From an uncultured Lachnospiraceae bacterium (lineage in GTDB: Bacteria; Bacillota; Clostridia; Lachnospirales; Lachnospiraceae): a stretch of 64,000 nt of DNA. A model generated the notes under the pieces. The model searched no databases and was not told the origin of the DNA. It saw only the letters and a program-made list of their open reading frames with translations. The position numbers and the translations under genes are program-made. Numbering within the stretch: position 1 is the first letter of the stretch; each line of letters starts with the position of its first letter. This document shows positions 18,865 through 26,743 of this stretch, in pieces. The stretch covers positions 124,001-188,000 of the forward strand of contig CAJURQ010000004.1 of assembly GCA_910588955.1 (NCBI GenBank), written 5' to 3'.

Positions 18865-19756
18865 GGAGGGCGCTGTGGAAGCGGTGCAGCTTGTGACAAA
18901 AGCACATCTTTCTTTGACGGGCGCATCCGGGAAAGCCGGATTGTATTATGACGGGAATGCCGATCAATGGTATCTGCCTGTCGGGGACGCACCAAGCACA
19001 CATATTGTAAAGCAGAGCCATGTCAGATTAAAGGGTATTGTCATGAATGAGCAGTTGTGCATGATGACAGCTGCAAAAATGGGGATCGATGTCCCCGAAA
19101 GCTTTGTGATAAATTTAGGAAATGCGGAAGAGGGGGATGTATTATTTGCCACCAAGAGGTATGATAGGGTTATTGGAAACGAGAGCCGCCGACTGCAGGG
19201 GCTGGCAGTTCCTTACAGGCTGCATCAGGAGGATATGGCACAGGCATTGGGGATTTCTTCCGCACACAAATATGAGCATAACCAAGCGGGATATCTGAAA
19301 AAGGCTTTTCAAATTCTACAATATCATTCTGCAGACCCGATTGCAGATCAGAAAAAGCTGTGGGATATGGAGATATTTCACTATCTGATTGGAAATACGG
19401 ATAATCATATAAAGAATTTATCACTGGTTTATGGGAAGAATCTGGGCGGTATCCGTCTTGCGCCGGCTTATGATATTGTGAGCACAACTGTATATGAGAG
19501 CAGCACAAGGAATATGTCGATTGGTATAGCGGAAAAATATGATATAGACGATATTGGGAGAGGCGATTTTGAGAAGGAGGCGGAGAATGTAGGGCTGGGA
19601 ACGCAGATGGCAATGAAGCGTTTTGATCATTTTGCCGAAAATTTTGAGGCGGCACTGAGGAGCGCGGGAGATGCGCTTGAGGAACAGGGATTTGAGGGTG
19701 CGGGAAGACTCGCCGAAAAGATTTTAAGGACAGGCGGGATAGGAAGGCTGAGGTAA
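18800..19756 (+). CDS. HipA-like serine/threonine kinase, C-terminal part
   Basis: 318 residues if started at ATG 18800 (GGAGAG two bases upstream, overlapping the previous frame by 65 bases); a GTG at 18841 is another possibility. All kinase elements are intact: the Gly-rich/Ser loop LTGASGKAG (39-47), catalytic GNTDNHIKN with Asp201, and Mg-binding YDIVST with Asp225. HipA phosphorylates aminoacyl-tRNA synthetases and stops growth. Because the catalytic half is complete, the locus may still be toxic, as HipT is in HipBST. Its stop lies six bases before the pyrC start. Confidence 0.75.
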   Translation: MRRKSSPPTKNFLVEEVKNLAKEGAVEAVQLVTKAHLSLTGASGKAGLYYDGNADQWYLPVGDAPSTHIVKQSHVRLKGIVMNEQLCMMTAAKMGIDVPESFVINLGNAEEGDVLFATKRYDRVIGNESRRLQGLAVPYRLHQEDMAQALGISSAHKYEHNQAGYLKKAFQILQYHSADPIADQKKLWDMEIFHYLIGNTDNHIKNLSLVYGKNLGGIRLAPAYDIVSTTVYESSTRNMSIGIAEKYDIDDIGRGDFEKEAENVGLGTQMAMKRFDHFAENFEAALRSAGDALEEQGFEGAGRLAEKILRTGGIGRLR

Positions 19757-19762
19757 ATTACT

Positions 19763-21037
19763 ATGCTAATTTTAAAAAACGGATATATGATCGACCCGGC
19801 ATCGGGGACGGAAGGGTATAGGGATATCCTGATTGACACGGAAAACGGGAAGATTGCGAGGATTGTGCCGCAGGGTGTGCTTGCGGAAGATGATGCGGAG
19901 ATAATTGACCTGAACGGTCAAATGGTAGCGCCGGGTCTGGTGGATGTGCATGTGCATTTCCGCGACCCGGGCTTTACCCATAAAGAGGATATCCATACCG
20001 GCGCGGCAGCGGCGGCAAAGGGCGGCTTCACGTCTGTGGTGCTGATGGCGAACACGAAACCGGCGGTGGACAACCTTGAGACGCTGACATATGTATTGAA
20101 CAAGGGGAAAGAGACGGGCATTCATGTCTATACCTGTGCCAATGTGACGATGGGACTGCAGGGAAAAGAACTGACGGACATGGAGTCACTGAGCGGGCAG
20201 GGGGCAGCAGGCTTTACCGACGACGGCATTCCGCTGATGGATGAAACGCTGCTGCGGGCGGCGCTGCGGACGGCGGCGAAATGCGGGAAACCGGTCAGTC
20301 TCCATGAGGAAAATCCGACACTTATCCAAAACAACGGAGTGAACGCGGGAAAAGCGGCGGCACATTTTGGGATAGGAGGCTCGCCAAGGGAGGCGGAGAT
20401 TTCCATGGTGGAGCGGGATCTGCGGATTGCGTTGGAGGAGGAAGCCGACCTTTCCGTCCAGCATATCAGCACGAAGGAGGCCGTGGATCTGGTGCGGCAG
20501 GCGAAGAAGAGGAGCAGCCATATCTTTGCAGAGGCGACGCCCCATCATTTTACGCTGACGGAAAATGCGGTGATAAATTACGGAACACTGGCAAAAATGA
20601 ATCCGCCTTTGCGGGAGGAGGCAGATCGGCTGGCGATTATTGAGGGGCTGCGGGATGGCACGATCGACATGATCGCCACGGACCACGCGCCCCACAGCGC
20701 GGAGGAAAAGGCAAAGCCGATCACCGAGGCGCCGAGCGGCATTATAGGGCTGGAGACGGCATTGTCGCTGGGGATTCGGGAATTGGTAGATAAGGGGTAT
20801 CTTTCTATGATGGAATTAATCGAGAAGATGAGTCTGGCGCCGGCGAGGCTGTACCATCTCAACGCGGGGTATCTGAAAGAGGGTGGTCCTGTGGATCTGG
20901 TAGTGTTTGACCCGAAGAAAGAATGGGTAGTGAAGGAATTTGCTTCAAAGGCGGCGAACTCGCCCTTTGTGGGGGAAAGCCTGCCGGGGGTGATTAACTA
21001 TACCATCTGCGGCGGGAAGGTTGTGTATCGAGGATAA
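19763..21037 (+). CDS. pyrC: Dihydroorotase
   Basis: 424 residues, the class I/type of firmicute PyrC. Metal ligands: VDVHVHFRDPG (HxH), the downstream histidines in SLHEEN and VQHISTKEA, and the Asp of IATDHAPHS. The enzyme closes carbamoyl-aspartate to dihydroorotate in pyrimidine synthesis. It begins only six bases after the HipA-like stop, with a ribosome site inside the previous gene's end, so its expression may depend on the hip promoter unless an internal promoter exists. The pathway partners pyrK-pyrD lie 5.7 kb downstream. Confidence 0.95.
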   Translation: MLILKNGYMIDPASGTEGYRDILIDTENGKIARIVPQGVLAEDDAEIIDLNGQMVAPGLVDVHVHFRDPGFTHKEDIHTGAAAAAKGGFTSVVLMANTKPAVDNLETLTYVLNKGKETGIHVYTCANVTMGLQGKELTDMESLSGQGAAGFTDDGIPLMDETLLRAALRTAAKCGKPVSLHEENPTLIQNNGVNAGKAAAHFGIGGSPREAEISMVERDLRIALEEEADLSVQHISTKEAVDLVRQAKKRSSHIFAEATPHHFTLTENAVINYGTLAKMNPPLREEADRLAIIEGLRDGTIDMIATDHAPHSAEEKAKPITEAPSGIIGLETALSLGIRELVDKGYLSMMELIEKMSLAPARLYHLNAGYLKEGGPVDLVVFDPKKEWVVKEFASKAANSPFVGESLPGVINYTICGGKVVYRG

Positions 21038-21101
21038 AAGATTGCGTGCTGAGGTTGAAATGACTGCCGGGGAAACGATGGAAAAATAAGAGGAGATACA
21101 G

Positions 21102-21833
21102 ATGAAAAAGCCGGAGATGATTCTGTTTGATTATGGACATACGCTGCTCTGCGAGCCGGAGTTTGACGCGCTGCGGTGCGAGGAGGCGGCATTTTCCTAT
21201 ATCGTGGAAAATCCGCAGCACCTTACCGCAGAACAGATTTACGCGGAAGTGCAGAAGCTGTTTGAACGGGTACAGAAGGCGAGGGATAACGGCGTAGAAG
21301 TTCACCAATGGCAGTTTATGCGGCTGATCTACGAATATCTGGGTCTTACTTTCAGCGTTTCTTACGAGGAGCTGGAGGAGATTCAGTGGATGGCGGCTTC
21401 CCCCGGCGCGGTGATGCCAAAGACAGAGAAGATGCTGGCGTATTTGGAGAAAGCCGAGATTCGCACCGCGGTGATCAGCAATATCGGCTGGTCCGGGCAG
21501 GCGCTTACCAGACGTATCAACAGGCTTCTTCCGAACAATCGGTTTGAGTTTATCATGGCTTCCAGCGAGTATGCGCTCAGGAAACCGGACAGGATGCTGT
21601 TTGAGACGGCGCTGCGAAAAGCGGGTCTTTCGCCGGAACAAGTCTGGTACTGTGGCGACAGCGTGAAGGCGGACGTGTTCGGTGCGCATGAGGCGGGTAT
21701 CTATCCCGTACTATACGAGGGCAGCGCACCCTGCGATGAGAACCCGGTTTTACAGGAGAATGCAGGGGTGAAGATTGATTTTGATTATCTGCATATTTAT
21801 GACTGGGATGAACTGATTGCGGCTTTGTCGTAA
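21102..21833 (+). CDS. HAD-superfamily hydrolase
   Basis: 243 residues. Motif I is FDYGHTLL, in which the usual DxDxT reads D-Y-G-H-T, so the second Asp (general acid/base) is Gly. Motif II is AVISNIGWSG, motif III is RKPDRMLFETAL and motif IV is YCGDSVKADVFGA. The nucleophilic Asp and the motif IV Asp are present. The cap is helical (subfamily I type). Substrate is not deducible. It follows pyrC by 64 bases and has its own GAGGAG site. Confidence 0.85.
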   Translation: MKKPEMILFDYGHTLLCEPEFDALRCEEAAFSYIVENPQHLTAEQIYAEVQKLFERVQKARDNGVEVHQWQFMRLIYEYLGLTFSVSYEELEEIQWMAASPGAVMPKTEKMLAYLEKAEIRTAVISNIGWSGQALTRRINRLLPNNRFEFIMASSEYALRKPDRMLFETALRKAGLSPEQVWYCGDSVKADVFGAHEAGIYPVLYEGSAPCDENPVLQENAGVKIDFDYLHIYDWDELIAALS

Positions 21834-21862
21834 AGGTTATCTTTGCAGACAGAAAAAGGAAA

Positions 21863-21882
21863 AGGGCGGGAAATCCCGCCCT
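21863..21882 (-). terminator. Terminator of the flavin-type oxidase gene
   Basis: AGGGCGGGA pairs with TCCCGCCCT around a minimal loop. On the minus strand it is followed by a T-rich tract (complement of 21850-21862). It overlaps the last codon of the minus-strand gene and sits between two convergent genes, so it may act in both directions. Confidence 0.7.
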
Positions 21883-22315
21883 ACAGTTCGTCCACAGGTA
21901 ATGTCACATTGCTTAATCCATAATAATAGTTGACGGTCTCCGCGGTAAACTTGTACACGCAGTAATCCTCATCATCCACGCCCTTCGGGTAATACATCTC
22001 AAACCCATCCCGCCAGAGAAACGCCTTGGTTTCGTGGTCGGTGCACACCTCCATCGTTCCCGTAAACAGCGCGCCCTTATATTTATTTTCAGTGTCGTCC
22101 ACATAGTACACGGACGCTTTCGGGTTTTTCAGAAACTGCGCCACCCGCTTCGAGCTGGTGTTGGTGGAAAAATAGTGAGTTCTCATGCTCTCGTGCTCTA
22201 AGACAAGCATACCCTTGATCTGGGGAAAGCCCGCTTCATTGACAGAGGCGATGTAAGCGACCTGTGCATTTTCCCGCAATGCGCGTATTCCCGATTTTAT
22301 CATGTTCATTTCCAT
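21881..22315 (-). CDS. Pyridoxamine 5'-phosphate oxidase-family protein
   Basis: 144 residues from the ATG at 22315 with AAGGAG ten bases upstream; a second possible start at 22390 would add 25 residues. Pattern AQVAYIASVNEAGFPQIKGM, HYFSTNTSSKRVAQFLKNPKASVYYVDD and FTGTMEV is the split-barrel FMN-binding fold of the PdxH-like superfamily. Members include general stress protein 26-like and nitroimidazole reductase-like proteins. Specific function unknown. A perfect 12-bp palindrome lies in its upstream region. Confidence 0.8.
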   Translation of the reverse strand: MEMNMIKSGIRALRENAQVAYIASVNEAGFPQIKGMLVLEHESMRTHYFSTNTSSKRVAQFLKNPKASVYYVDDTENKYKGALFTGTMEVCTDHETKAFLWRDGFEMYYPKGVDDEDYCVYKFTAETVNYYYGLSNVTLPVDEL

Positions 22316-22440
22316 TTTCGTGAGTCTCCTTTTCTGTAAGATTAGTAAGCATTTTCCTAACAACTGTTTTTGCAGCGCGTATTTCTTCATGGTGAAATCC
22401 TCGTCTGTTTTGTCAGGCTCTATTATATTATGTAGAATAA

Positions 22441-22547
22441 TACTATATAGTACTAAAGTCAAGAAGATTTATGGGGAGTGGCATTGAATTTTTTAATTTA
22501 AACGCTGGAATGTTTATCTTGTAATGAAAAAAAGAATGTGGTAAAAT
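22441..22547. promoter_or_regulatory. Divergent promoter region with palindrome
   Basis: In the 404-base gap between divergent genes, TACTATATAGTA (22441-22452) is a perfect palindrome on the side of the minus-strand oxidase gene. For the plus-strand nuclease gene, TTGTAA (22519-22524), 17 bases, and TAAAAT (22542-22547) with the extended -10 TGG make a promoter. The remaining leader to 22719 holds one hairpin (22619-22624 with 22629-22634) and nothing else recognised. Confidence 0.5.
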
Positions 22548-22719
22548 CACTTTAAGCAAAGAAAAATCTAAGATTCTTAACGTATCTTAAGCGGATTTTG
22601 TCTGAAGTCCGTATCCGTGCAGAGCACTCTCTGCGGAAACTCCTTGCTTACAACTTAATAACTGCAGGGAGGACAGATAACGGCAAGCCTCTCTGTCATC
22701 ATAGGAAGAGAGGAAAAGA

Positions 22720-23607
22720 ATGCAAAAGAAAACAAATGAAATGCCACAGACGTATCAAATTAATTTAAGCGATTTTGCGCTGTTTTTGTCGGTTATGAAG
22801 GTGAAAGAGGCATACGAGGATGTGCTCGGTATTATTTTGGATGAATCTGATTTGAAATTGAAAGAAGTAAAGGTGGAACAGGTAATTTTAAACAAATCGG
22901 GTAAACGTGCGATTCGGCTTGATGCATGGGCGCAGGATGTGCGGGACAGGCAGTTTGATATGGAGATGCAGAATGAAACAGGTGGAGATGATGTCCGCAG
23001 GCGTTCAAGATTTTACCAGAGTATGATTGATACGCCGATTTTAAAATCCGGGAAAGATACCCGATATAAAAATCTTCCGTCAACTGCAATTATATTTATT
23101 ACACAGGACGATATTTTCGGGAGAGACCTGGCGATGTATACGTTTACAGAGCGGTGTGAAGAAGTGCCGGAGTTGCTGCTTGAAGACGGTACGAGTAAGA
23201 TTTTTCTGAATATGGCAAGCAAAAATGGACGACCAGAATTAATAAGTCTGCTACAGTACATGAAAGATACAACACTGGATAATGACAACGTTATGGTGAA
23301 AGACGGGCGCATACTGCATTTAGACAGAATTGTCAATGAGGTCAGGCAATCGGAAGAATGGGAGGCTGTGGAGATGAACATTTTTGAGATGGGAATAGAG
23401 CGGGGAAAGGAACTGGGAATAGAACAAGGAATAGAGCGGGGAAAGGCATTGGGGCTTGAAGAGGGGAAGAAGGAAAGCTTTCGGATTTTGGTCAGAAGTG
23501 TAGAGTCGAGCATGAAAAATTTTCATATAAATCTGCAGGAGGCGTGCAGAGGGCTTGAGGTTTCCGTAGAGGAGTATGAGGAAGCGAAACGGCAGATTGA
23601 ACGGTAA
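22720..23607 (+). CDS. Rpn/PD-(D/E)XK family nuclease (transposase-like)
   Basis: 295 residues of the 'PD-(D/E)XK nuclease family transposase'/Rpn group. The catalytic pattern is RLDAWAQD (Asp68) followed by DMEMQ (Glu82, Gln84). The middle domain (TAIIFITQDDIFGRDLAMYT) is typical. Residues about 226-255 are a Gly-Ile-Glu-Arg repeat (GIERGKELGIEQ, GIERGKALGLEEG), a length-variable stretch common in this family. These proteins promote recA-independent recombination or act as DNA nucleases; many copies per genome are usual in Lachnospiraceae. No terminal repeats of a transposon were found around it. Confidence 0.85.
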   Translation: MQKKTNEMPQTYQINLSDFALFLSVMKVKEAYEDVLGIILDESDLKLKEVKVEQVILNKSGKRAIRLDAWAQDVRDRQFDMEMQNETGGDDVRRRSRFYQSMIDTPILKSGKDTRYKNLPSTAIIFITQDDIFGRDLAMYTFTERCEEVPELLLEDGTSKIFLNMASKNGRPELISLLQYMKDTTLDNDNVMVKDGRILHLDRIVNEVRQSEEWEAVEMNIFEMGIERGKELGIEQGIERGKALGLEEGKKESFRILVRSVESSMKNFHINLQEACRGLEVSVEEYEEAKRQIER

Positions 23608-23652
23608 AAGTGCCAGGAAAATGAAATCCGGGCAACACTAACAAAGCGGTTA

Positions 23653-23697
23653 GGAGCTTGGCAGTTTGCTGGAAACTGAAGTTCCTGCCGCTTGTGG
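23653..23697. other. Hairpin cluster between convergent genes
   Basis: AGCGG..AGGA pairs imperfectly with TTCCTGCCGCT and encloses the perfect stem CAGTTT/AAACTG. A second imperfect stem (GCATAACAG with CTGCTATG) follows. There is no T tract. The gap lies between the nuclease gene and the convergent XRE gene and may terminate either transcript. Confidence 0.35.
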
Positions 23698-23742
23698 TGG
23701 AAGCATAACAGTATGATTTCTGCTATGTCTTATCGAAAGTGT

Positions 23743-24102
23743 TTACGTTGTCCGATTGACAGAATTTCTGAGTGTCAGCAGCTCATAGTAATCCAGCAGA
23801 GCGGCGGTGTTGTGCCGATCCAGTTCCAGTGTTGTGTTGATTAGGTCGCTGACGGTATAATCTGCGGAAAGACGCTTGTTCAATGTGCTGATACTTGCGC
23901 GATACCGTGTCCGCTGTAAAAGAAAATCCGTGGATACATCATAAAAGTCGGCAAGTTTAATCAGTGTGTTGAGATCAGGTGTATGTACACCTTTTTCATA
24001 GTTGGAAACAGTTGCCACCGTTACGTTCAGATAGGCGGCAACTTCTTTCTGCAGGCAGCCCTTTTCCTTTCGTAGTTTAGCCAGAAATGTACCAAATTCC
24101 AT
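23743..24102 (-). CDS. XRE-family transcriptional regulator
   Basis: 119 residues from the ATG at 24102, with GGAG six bases upstream; upstream in-frame ATGs lack a ribosome site. Residues 3-60 are a classic HTH (LRKEKGCLQKEVAAYLNVTV, SNYEKGVHTPDLNTLIKLAD). The C-terminal half is helical and unassigned. The recognition helix contains VTVATVSNYEKG. No neighbour suggests a target; the next genes on the other strand are a hydrolase and an acetyltransferase. Confidence 0.85.
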   Translation of the reverse strand: MEFGTFLAKLRKEKGCLQKEVAAYLNVTVATVSNYEKGVHTPDLNTLIKLADFYDVSTDFLLQRTRYRASISTLNKRLSADYTVSDLINTTLELDRHNTAALLDYYELLTLRNSVNRTT

Positions 24103-24344
24103 TGTTTTCTCCATACCAAGGCAAGACGCTTTGGTCTTTTTCTGAAAGTAAGGCAGACTTCGCAAAGAGTCTGCATGTCGTTGCATATTTATAATTGTTT
24201 TAGAGATATTTTTACTGTATCGTATTTTAATGCAGAAAAAAGTAAAATAAACATACAGCATAAAATATGGTAAATTATGGAAATAAAATTAATGAATGGT
24301 TTATTAAGAAAGAAGAATCAATGGATTCTTCAAAGGGGGATAAC

Positions 24345-24878
24345 ATGATTTTACTTATAGTCGATACGCAGAAAGGAATTACGGATGGAAGGCTGTTTGC
24401 TTTTGAAAGGCTGAGAGCGAACATAAAAACGCTGATCGGGCAAGCCAGAAAGCACCGGGTTGAGGTGGTGTATGTGAGGCATGACGACGGTCCAGGCACG
24501 GGATTTTCCGCGGGAGACGACGAGTTTGCGATATTTGAGGAGTTTGCGCCTCTGGAGGGGGAGCGCATTTTTGACAAGACGGTAAACAGTGCGCTGCACG
24601 AATCGACGGGGCTTGCAGAATATTTGACAAAGAAAAGGGAAACGAAAATTATGATCGTGGGTCTGCAGACAAATTTTTGTATAGATGCCACCATTCAAAG
24701 TGGCTTTCATCTGGGATACGAGATGATCGTACCGGCTTACGCAAACTCCACTTTTGACAATGATTATATGACGAAGGATGTGTGCTATCATTACTATAAT
24801 GATTTTCTCTGGAACGGAAGATTTGCGAGGTGCGTCTCGATGGAGGAAGCGGTGGAAATGCTGGTTTCCAAACAATGA
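24345..24878 (+). CDS. Isochorismatase-family cysteine hydrolase
   Basis: 177 residues from ATG 24345, preceded by AAGGGGGA. The catalytic triad is Asp7 (LLIVDTQKG), the Lys in IFDKTVNSAL and Cys112 (GLQTNFCIDATI), with the usual cis-peptide-type neighbour. Members cleave amide or ether bonds (nicotinamidase, N-carbamoyl compounds, isochorismate). Substrate unknown. The next gene, a GNAT acetyltransferase, begins 51 bases downstream. Confidence 0.85.
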   Translation: MILLIVDTQKGITDGRLFAFERLRANIKTLIGQARKHRVEVVYVRHDDGPGTGFSAGDDEFAIFEEFAPLEGERIFDKTVNSALHESTGLAEYLTKKRETKIMIVGLQTNFCIDATIQSGFHLGYEMIVPAYANSTFDNDYMTKDVCYHYYNDFLWNGRFARCVSMEEAVEMLVSKQ

Positions 24879-24929
24879 ATGACAGACAAAACATGCAGGG
24901 TTATATTTGGCGGAGAGGGATAAAAAATT

Positions 24930-25544
24930 ATGTTCTCTAAAGATATTAAAATCAGGACAGCCGGTATCCATGATGCGCAGGCTCTTCTGGAAATTTACGC
25001 GCCATATGTCAGAAATACGGCAATCACATTTGAATATGAGGTGCCCAAGCTGGCTGACTTTCAGAAACGAATAGAAAATACGCTGAAAAAATATCCTTAT
25101 ATCGTGGCGGAAGCGGACGGGGAGATTTTGGGCTATGCCTATATGGGCGCGTTTAAAGAACGGGCTGCGTATGACTGGTCAGCAGAGGTTTCTATCTATG
25201 TGAAAGAAGATAAACACGGGAATGGTGTTGGGAGAAAACTTTATGCCGCGCTGGAGGAAATTTCCCATGCGCAGCACATTCTGAACCTGAATGCCTGCAT
25301 AGCCTGTTCCGACATGGAAGATGGGTATCTGACAAATGACAGCGTCACATTTCACAGCCATATGAGATATACGATGGTCGGCAAATTTCATCAGTGCGGT
25401 TACAAATTCGGCAGGTGGTATGATATGGTGTGGATGGAAAAGATGGTCGGGGAACACCCGGCAGACCCTGCGCCGGTAATCCGCTTTCCTGATTTGTCGT
25501 GGACTGTAAATACAGTGAACGGGATGGAATCGCCTAAAATGTGA
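24930..25544 (+). CDS. GNAT N-acetyltransferase, phosphinothricin-acetyltransferase-like
   Basis: 204 residues. The start (KIRTAGIHDAQALLEIYAPY) and FEYEVPKLADFQKRI resemble phosphinothricin/methionine sulfone acetyltransferases. The acetyl-CoA site is SIYVKEDKHGNGVGRKLYAAL, and HSHMRYTMVGKFHQCGYKFG with YDMVWMEK completes the fold. An insertion around residues 110-135 and a C-terminal tail differ from classical Pat. It may acetylate a methionine-analogue or another amine. Confidence 0.85.
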   Translation: MFSKDIKIRTAGIHDAQALLEIYAPYVRNTAITFEYEVPKLADFQKRIENTLKKYPYIVAEADGEILGYAYMGAFKERAAYDWSAEVSIYVKEDKHGNGVGRKLYAALEEISHAQHILNLNACIACSDMEDGYLTNDSVTFHSHMRYTMVGKFHQCGYKFGRWYDMVWMEKMVGEHPADPAPVIRFPDLSWTVNTVNGMESPKM

Positions 25545-25623
25545 AAATTTGCCGCTTCCTGTTTGGATGTAAACTTGATTTTGCAGGGAAAAATAAGTAT
25601 AAATAAAGTGGAGGTGGAATTAT

Positions 25624-26037
25624 ATGTGGTTTCTATTTGCAATCCTGTCCGCAGTGTTTGCGGCGCTGACTTCGATACTTGCAAAAATCGGTATAGAGGG
25701 CGTTAATTCCAATCTCGCCACGGCAATACGGACGGTCGTGGTCGTTATTATGGCGTGGGGCATGGTGTTTCTGACAAACGCACAGGGCGGCATTGCCGAG
25801 ATCAGCAGAAAAAGCTGGACGTTCCTGATCCTTTCTGGGCTAGCGACCGGCGCGTCATGGCTCTGCTATTATCATGCCCTGCAGATCGGAGAGGCGTCCA
25901 AAGTGGTGCCGATCGACAAGCTGAGCGTGGTGATCACGCTGGTAATGGCGTTTGTTTTTCTTCACGAAAAATTTACTGTAAAGTCGTTTGCCGGCTGTGT
26001 GTTGATTGGGATTGGGACGCTGGTTATGGTGATATAA
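25624..26037 (+). CDS. EamA-family half transporter
   Basis: 137 residues with about five membrane segments, one EamA repeat rather than the usual two. Features are LSAVFAALTSILAKIGIEGV, TAIRTVVVVIMAWGM, FLILSGLATGASWLCYYHAL and VVPIDKLSVVITLVMAF. Single-repeat EamA proteins may dimerise to form the drug/metabolite transporter fold. The ribosome site GGAGGTGG is strong. Substrate unknown. Confidence 0.85.
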   Translation: MWFLFAILSAVFAALTSILAKIGIEGVNSNLATAIRTVVVVIMAWGMVFLTNAQGGIAEISRKSWTFLILSGLATGASWLCYYHALQIGEASKVVPIDKLSVVITLVMAFVFLHEKFTVKSFAGCVLIGIGTLVMVI

Positions 26038-26061
26038 ATATGGAGCAAAGGAGGCATGCTG

Positions 26062-26571
26062 ATGGAATACACGCACTACTATGATTCCCCGCTTGGCAAA
26101 ATTTTGCTCGCGTCAGACGGACATGCCCTGACGGGCTTATGGTTTGAGGGGCAGAAATATTTTGCGGCAAAACTTGACCCGGATCACGAGGAGAAAAACC
26201 TGCCAGTCTTCGGGCAGGCGGAACAATGGCTTGCTCTCTATTTTAACGGAAAAATACCTGACTTTACACCGCCGCTTTCCATGAAGGGAACGCCCTTTCA
26301 AAAGGAAGTGTGGGAGGAACTGCTTGCGATTCCCTTCGGACAGACGACGACTTATGGGAAGATTGCCGCAGAGATGGCAGAGTGGCGGGGACTTGCGTCC
26401 ATGTCGGCGCAGGCGGTTGGCAGCGCGGTCGCGCACAATCCCATCTCCCTAATTATCCCGTGCCACAGGGTCGTAGGGACAAACGGCAGCCTGACAGGGT
26501 ACGCGGGCGGATTGGAAAAGAAAAAATGGCTTCTTACTATGGAAAGACAAGCAGCAGGGATTGTGGTATAA
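26062..26571 (+). CDS. ogt: Methylated-DNA--protein-cysteine methyltransferase
   Basis: 169 residues from ATG 26062 (AAAGGAGG seven bases upstream; ATG 26056 sits too close to that site). The acceptor motif is IIPCHRVVG with the active Cys, and the N-terminal YYDSPLGKILLASDG, FGQTTTYGKIA and GYAGGLEKKKWLL are family features. It repairs O6-alkylguanine by irreversible transfer to Cys. It is followed by a dispersed repeat, not by an operon partner. Confidence 0.95.
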   Translation: MEYTHYYDSPLGKILLASDGHALTGLWFEGQKYFAAKLDPDHEEKNLPVFGQAEQWLALYFNGKIPDFTPPLSMKGTPFQKEVWEELLAIPFGQTTTYGKIAAEMAEWRGLASMSAQAVGSAVAHNPISLIIPCHRVVGTNGSLTGYAGGLEKKKWLLTMERQAAGIVV

Positions 26572-26587
26572 TCTACGTGATGGCAAT

Positions 26588-26711
26588 GAGCAGTGCGCAG
26601 ACAGAGGATAAACGGGGAGGAGAACTTGCTCACCGAGACATTTATCCGAATGGATGCATAGGGCGAAGCCCGCGAGCGAGGAAAACCGCAGGTTTTTCGA
26701 GCTTGCACTGC
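26588..26711 (+). repeat. Dispersed repeat element, copy 1 (short form)
   Basis: The unit begins GAGCAGTGC and ends GCACTGC, an inverted terminal heptamer. The interior CTTGCTCACCGA, ACATTTATCCGAATGGAT and ATAGGGCG is shared with the copy at 34249-34423 on the other strand, as is a terminal GAAAA..TTTTTC hairpin. Similarity extends about 13 bases beyond the left end. It fills the gap between ogt and pyrK. Copy 2 carries about 50 extra bases. Confidence 0.8.
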
Positions 26712-26743
26712 GATTTAATCGGCTGAGCAGAAAGGAACCGCAT

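Noticed and set aside
22720..23607. Insertion sequence around the Rpn-type nuclease
   Set aside because: No terminal inverted repeats or target duplications flank the gene, so it is listed as a gene and not as a mobile element.
26654..26743. N-terminal extension of PyrK
   Set aside because: It also translates the repeat; ATG 26744 matches the family start.
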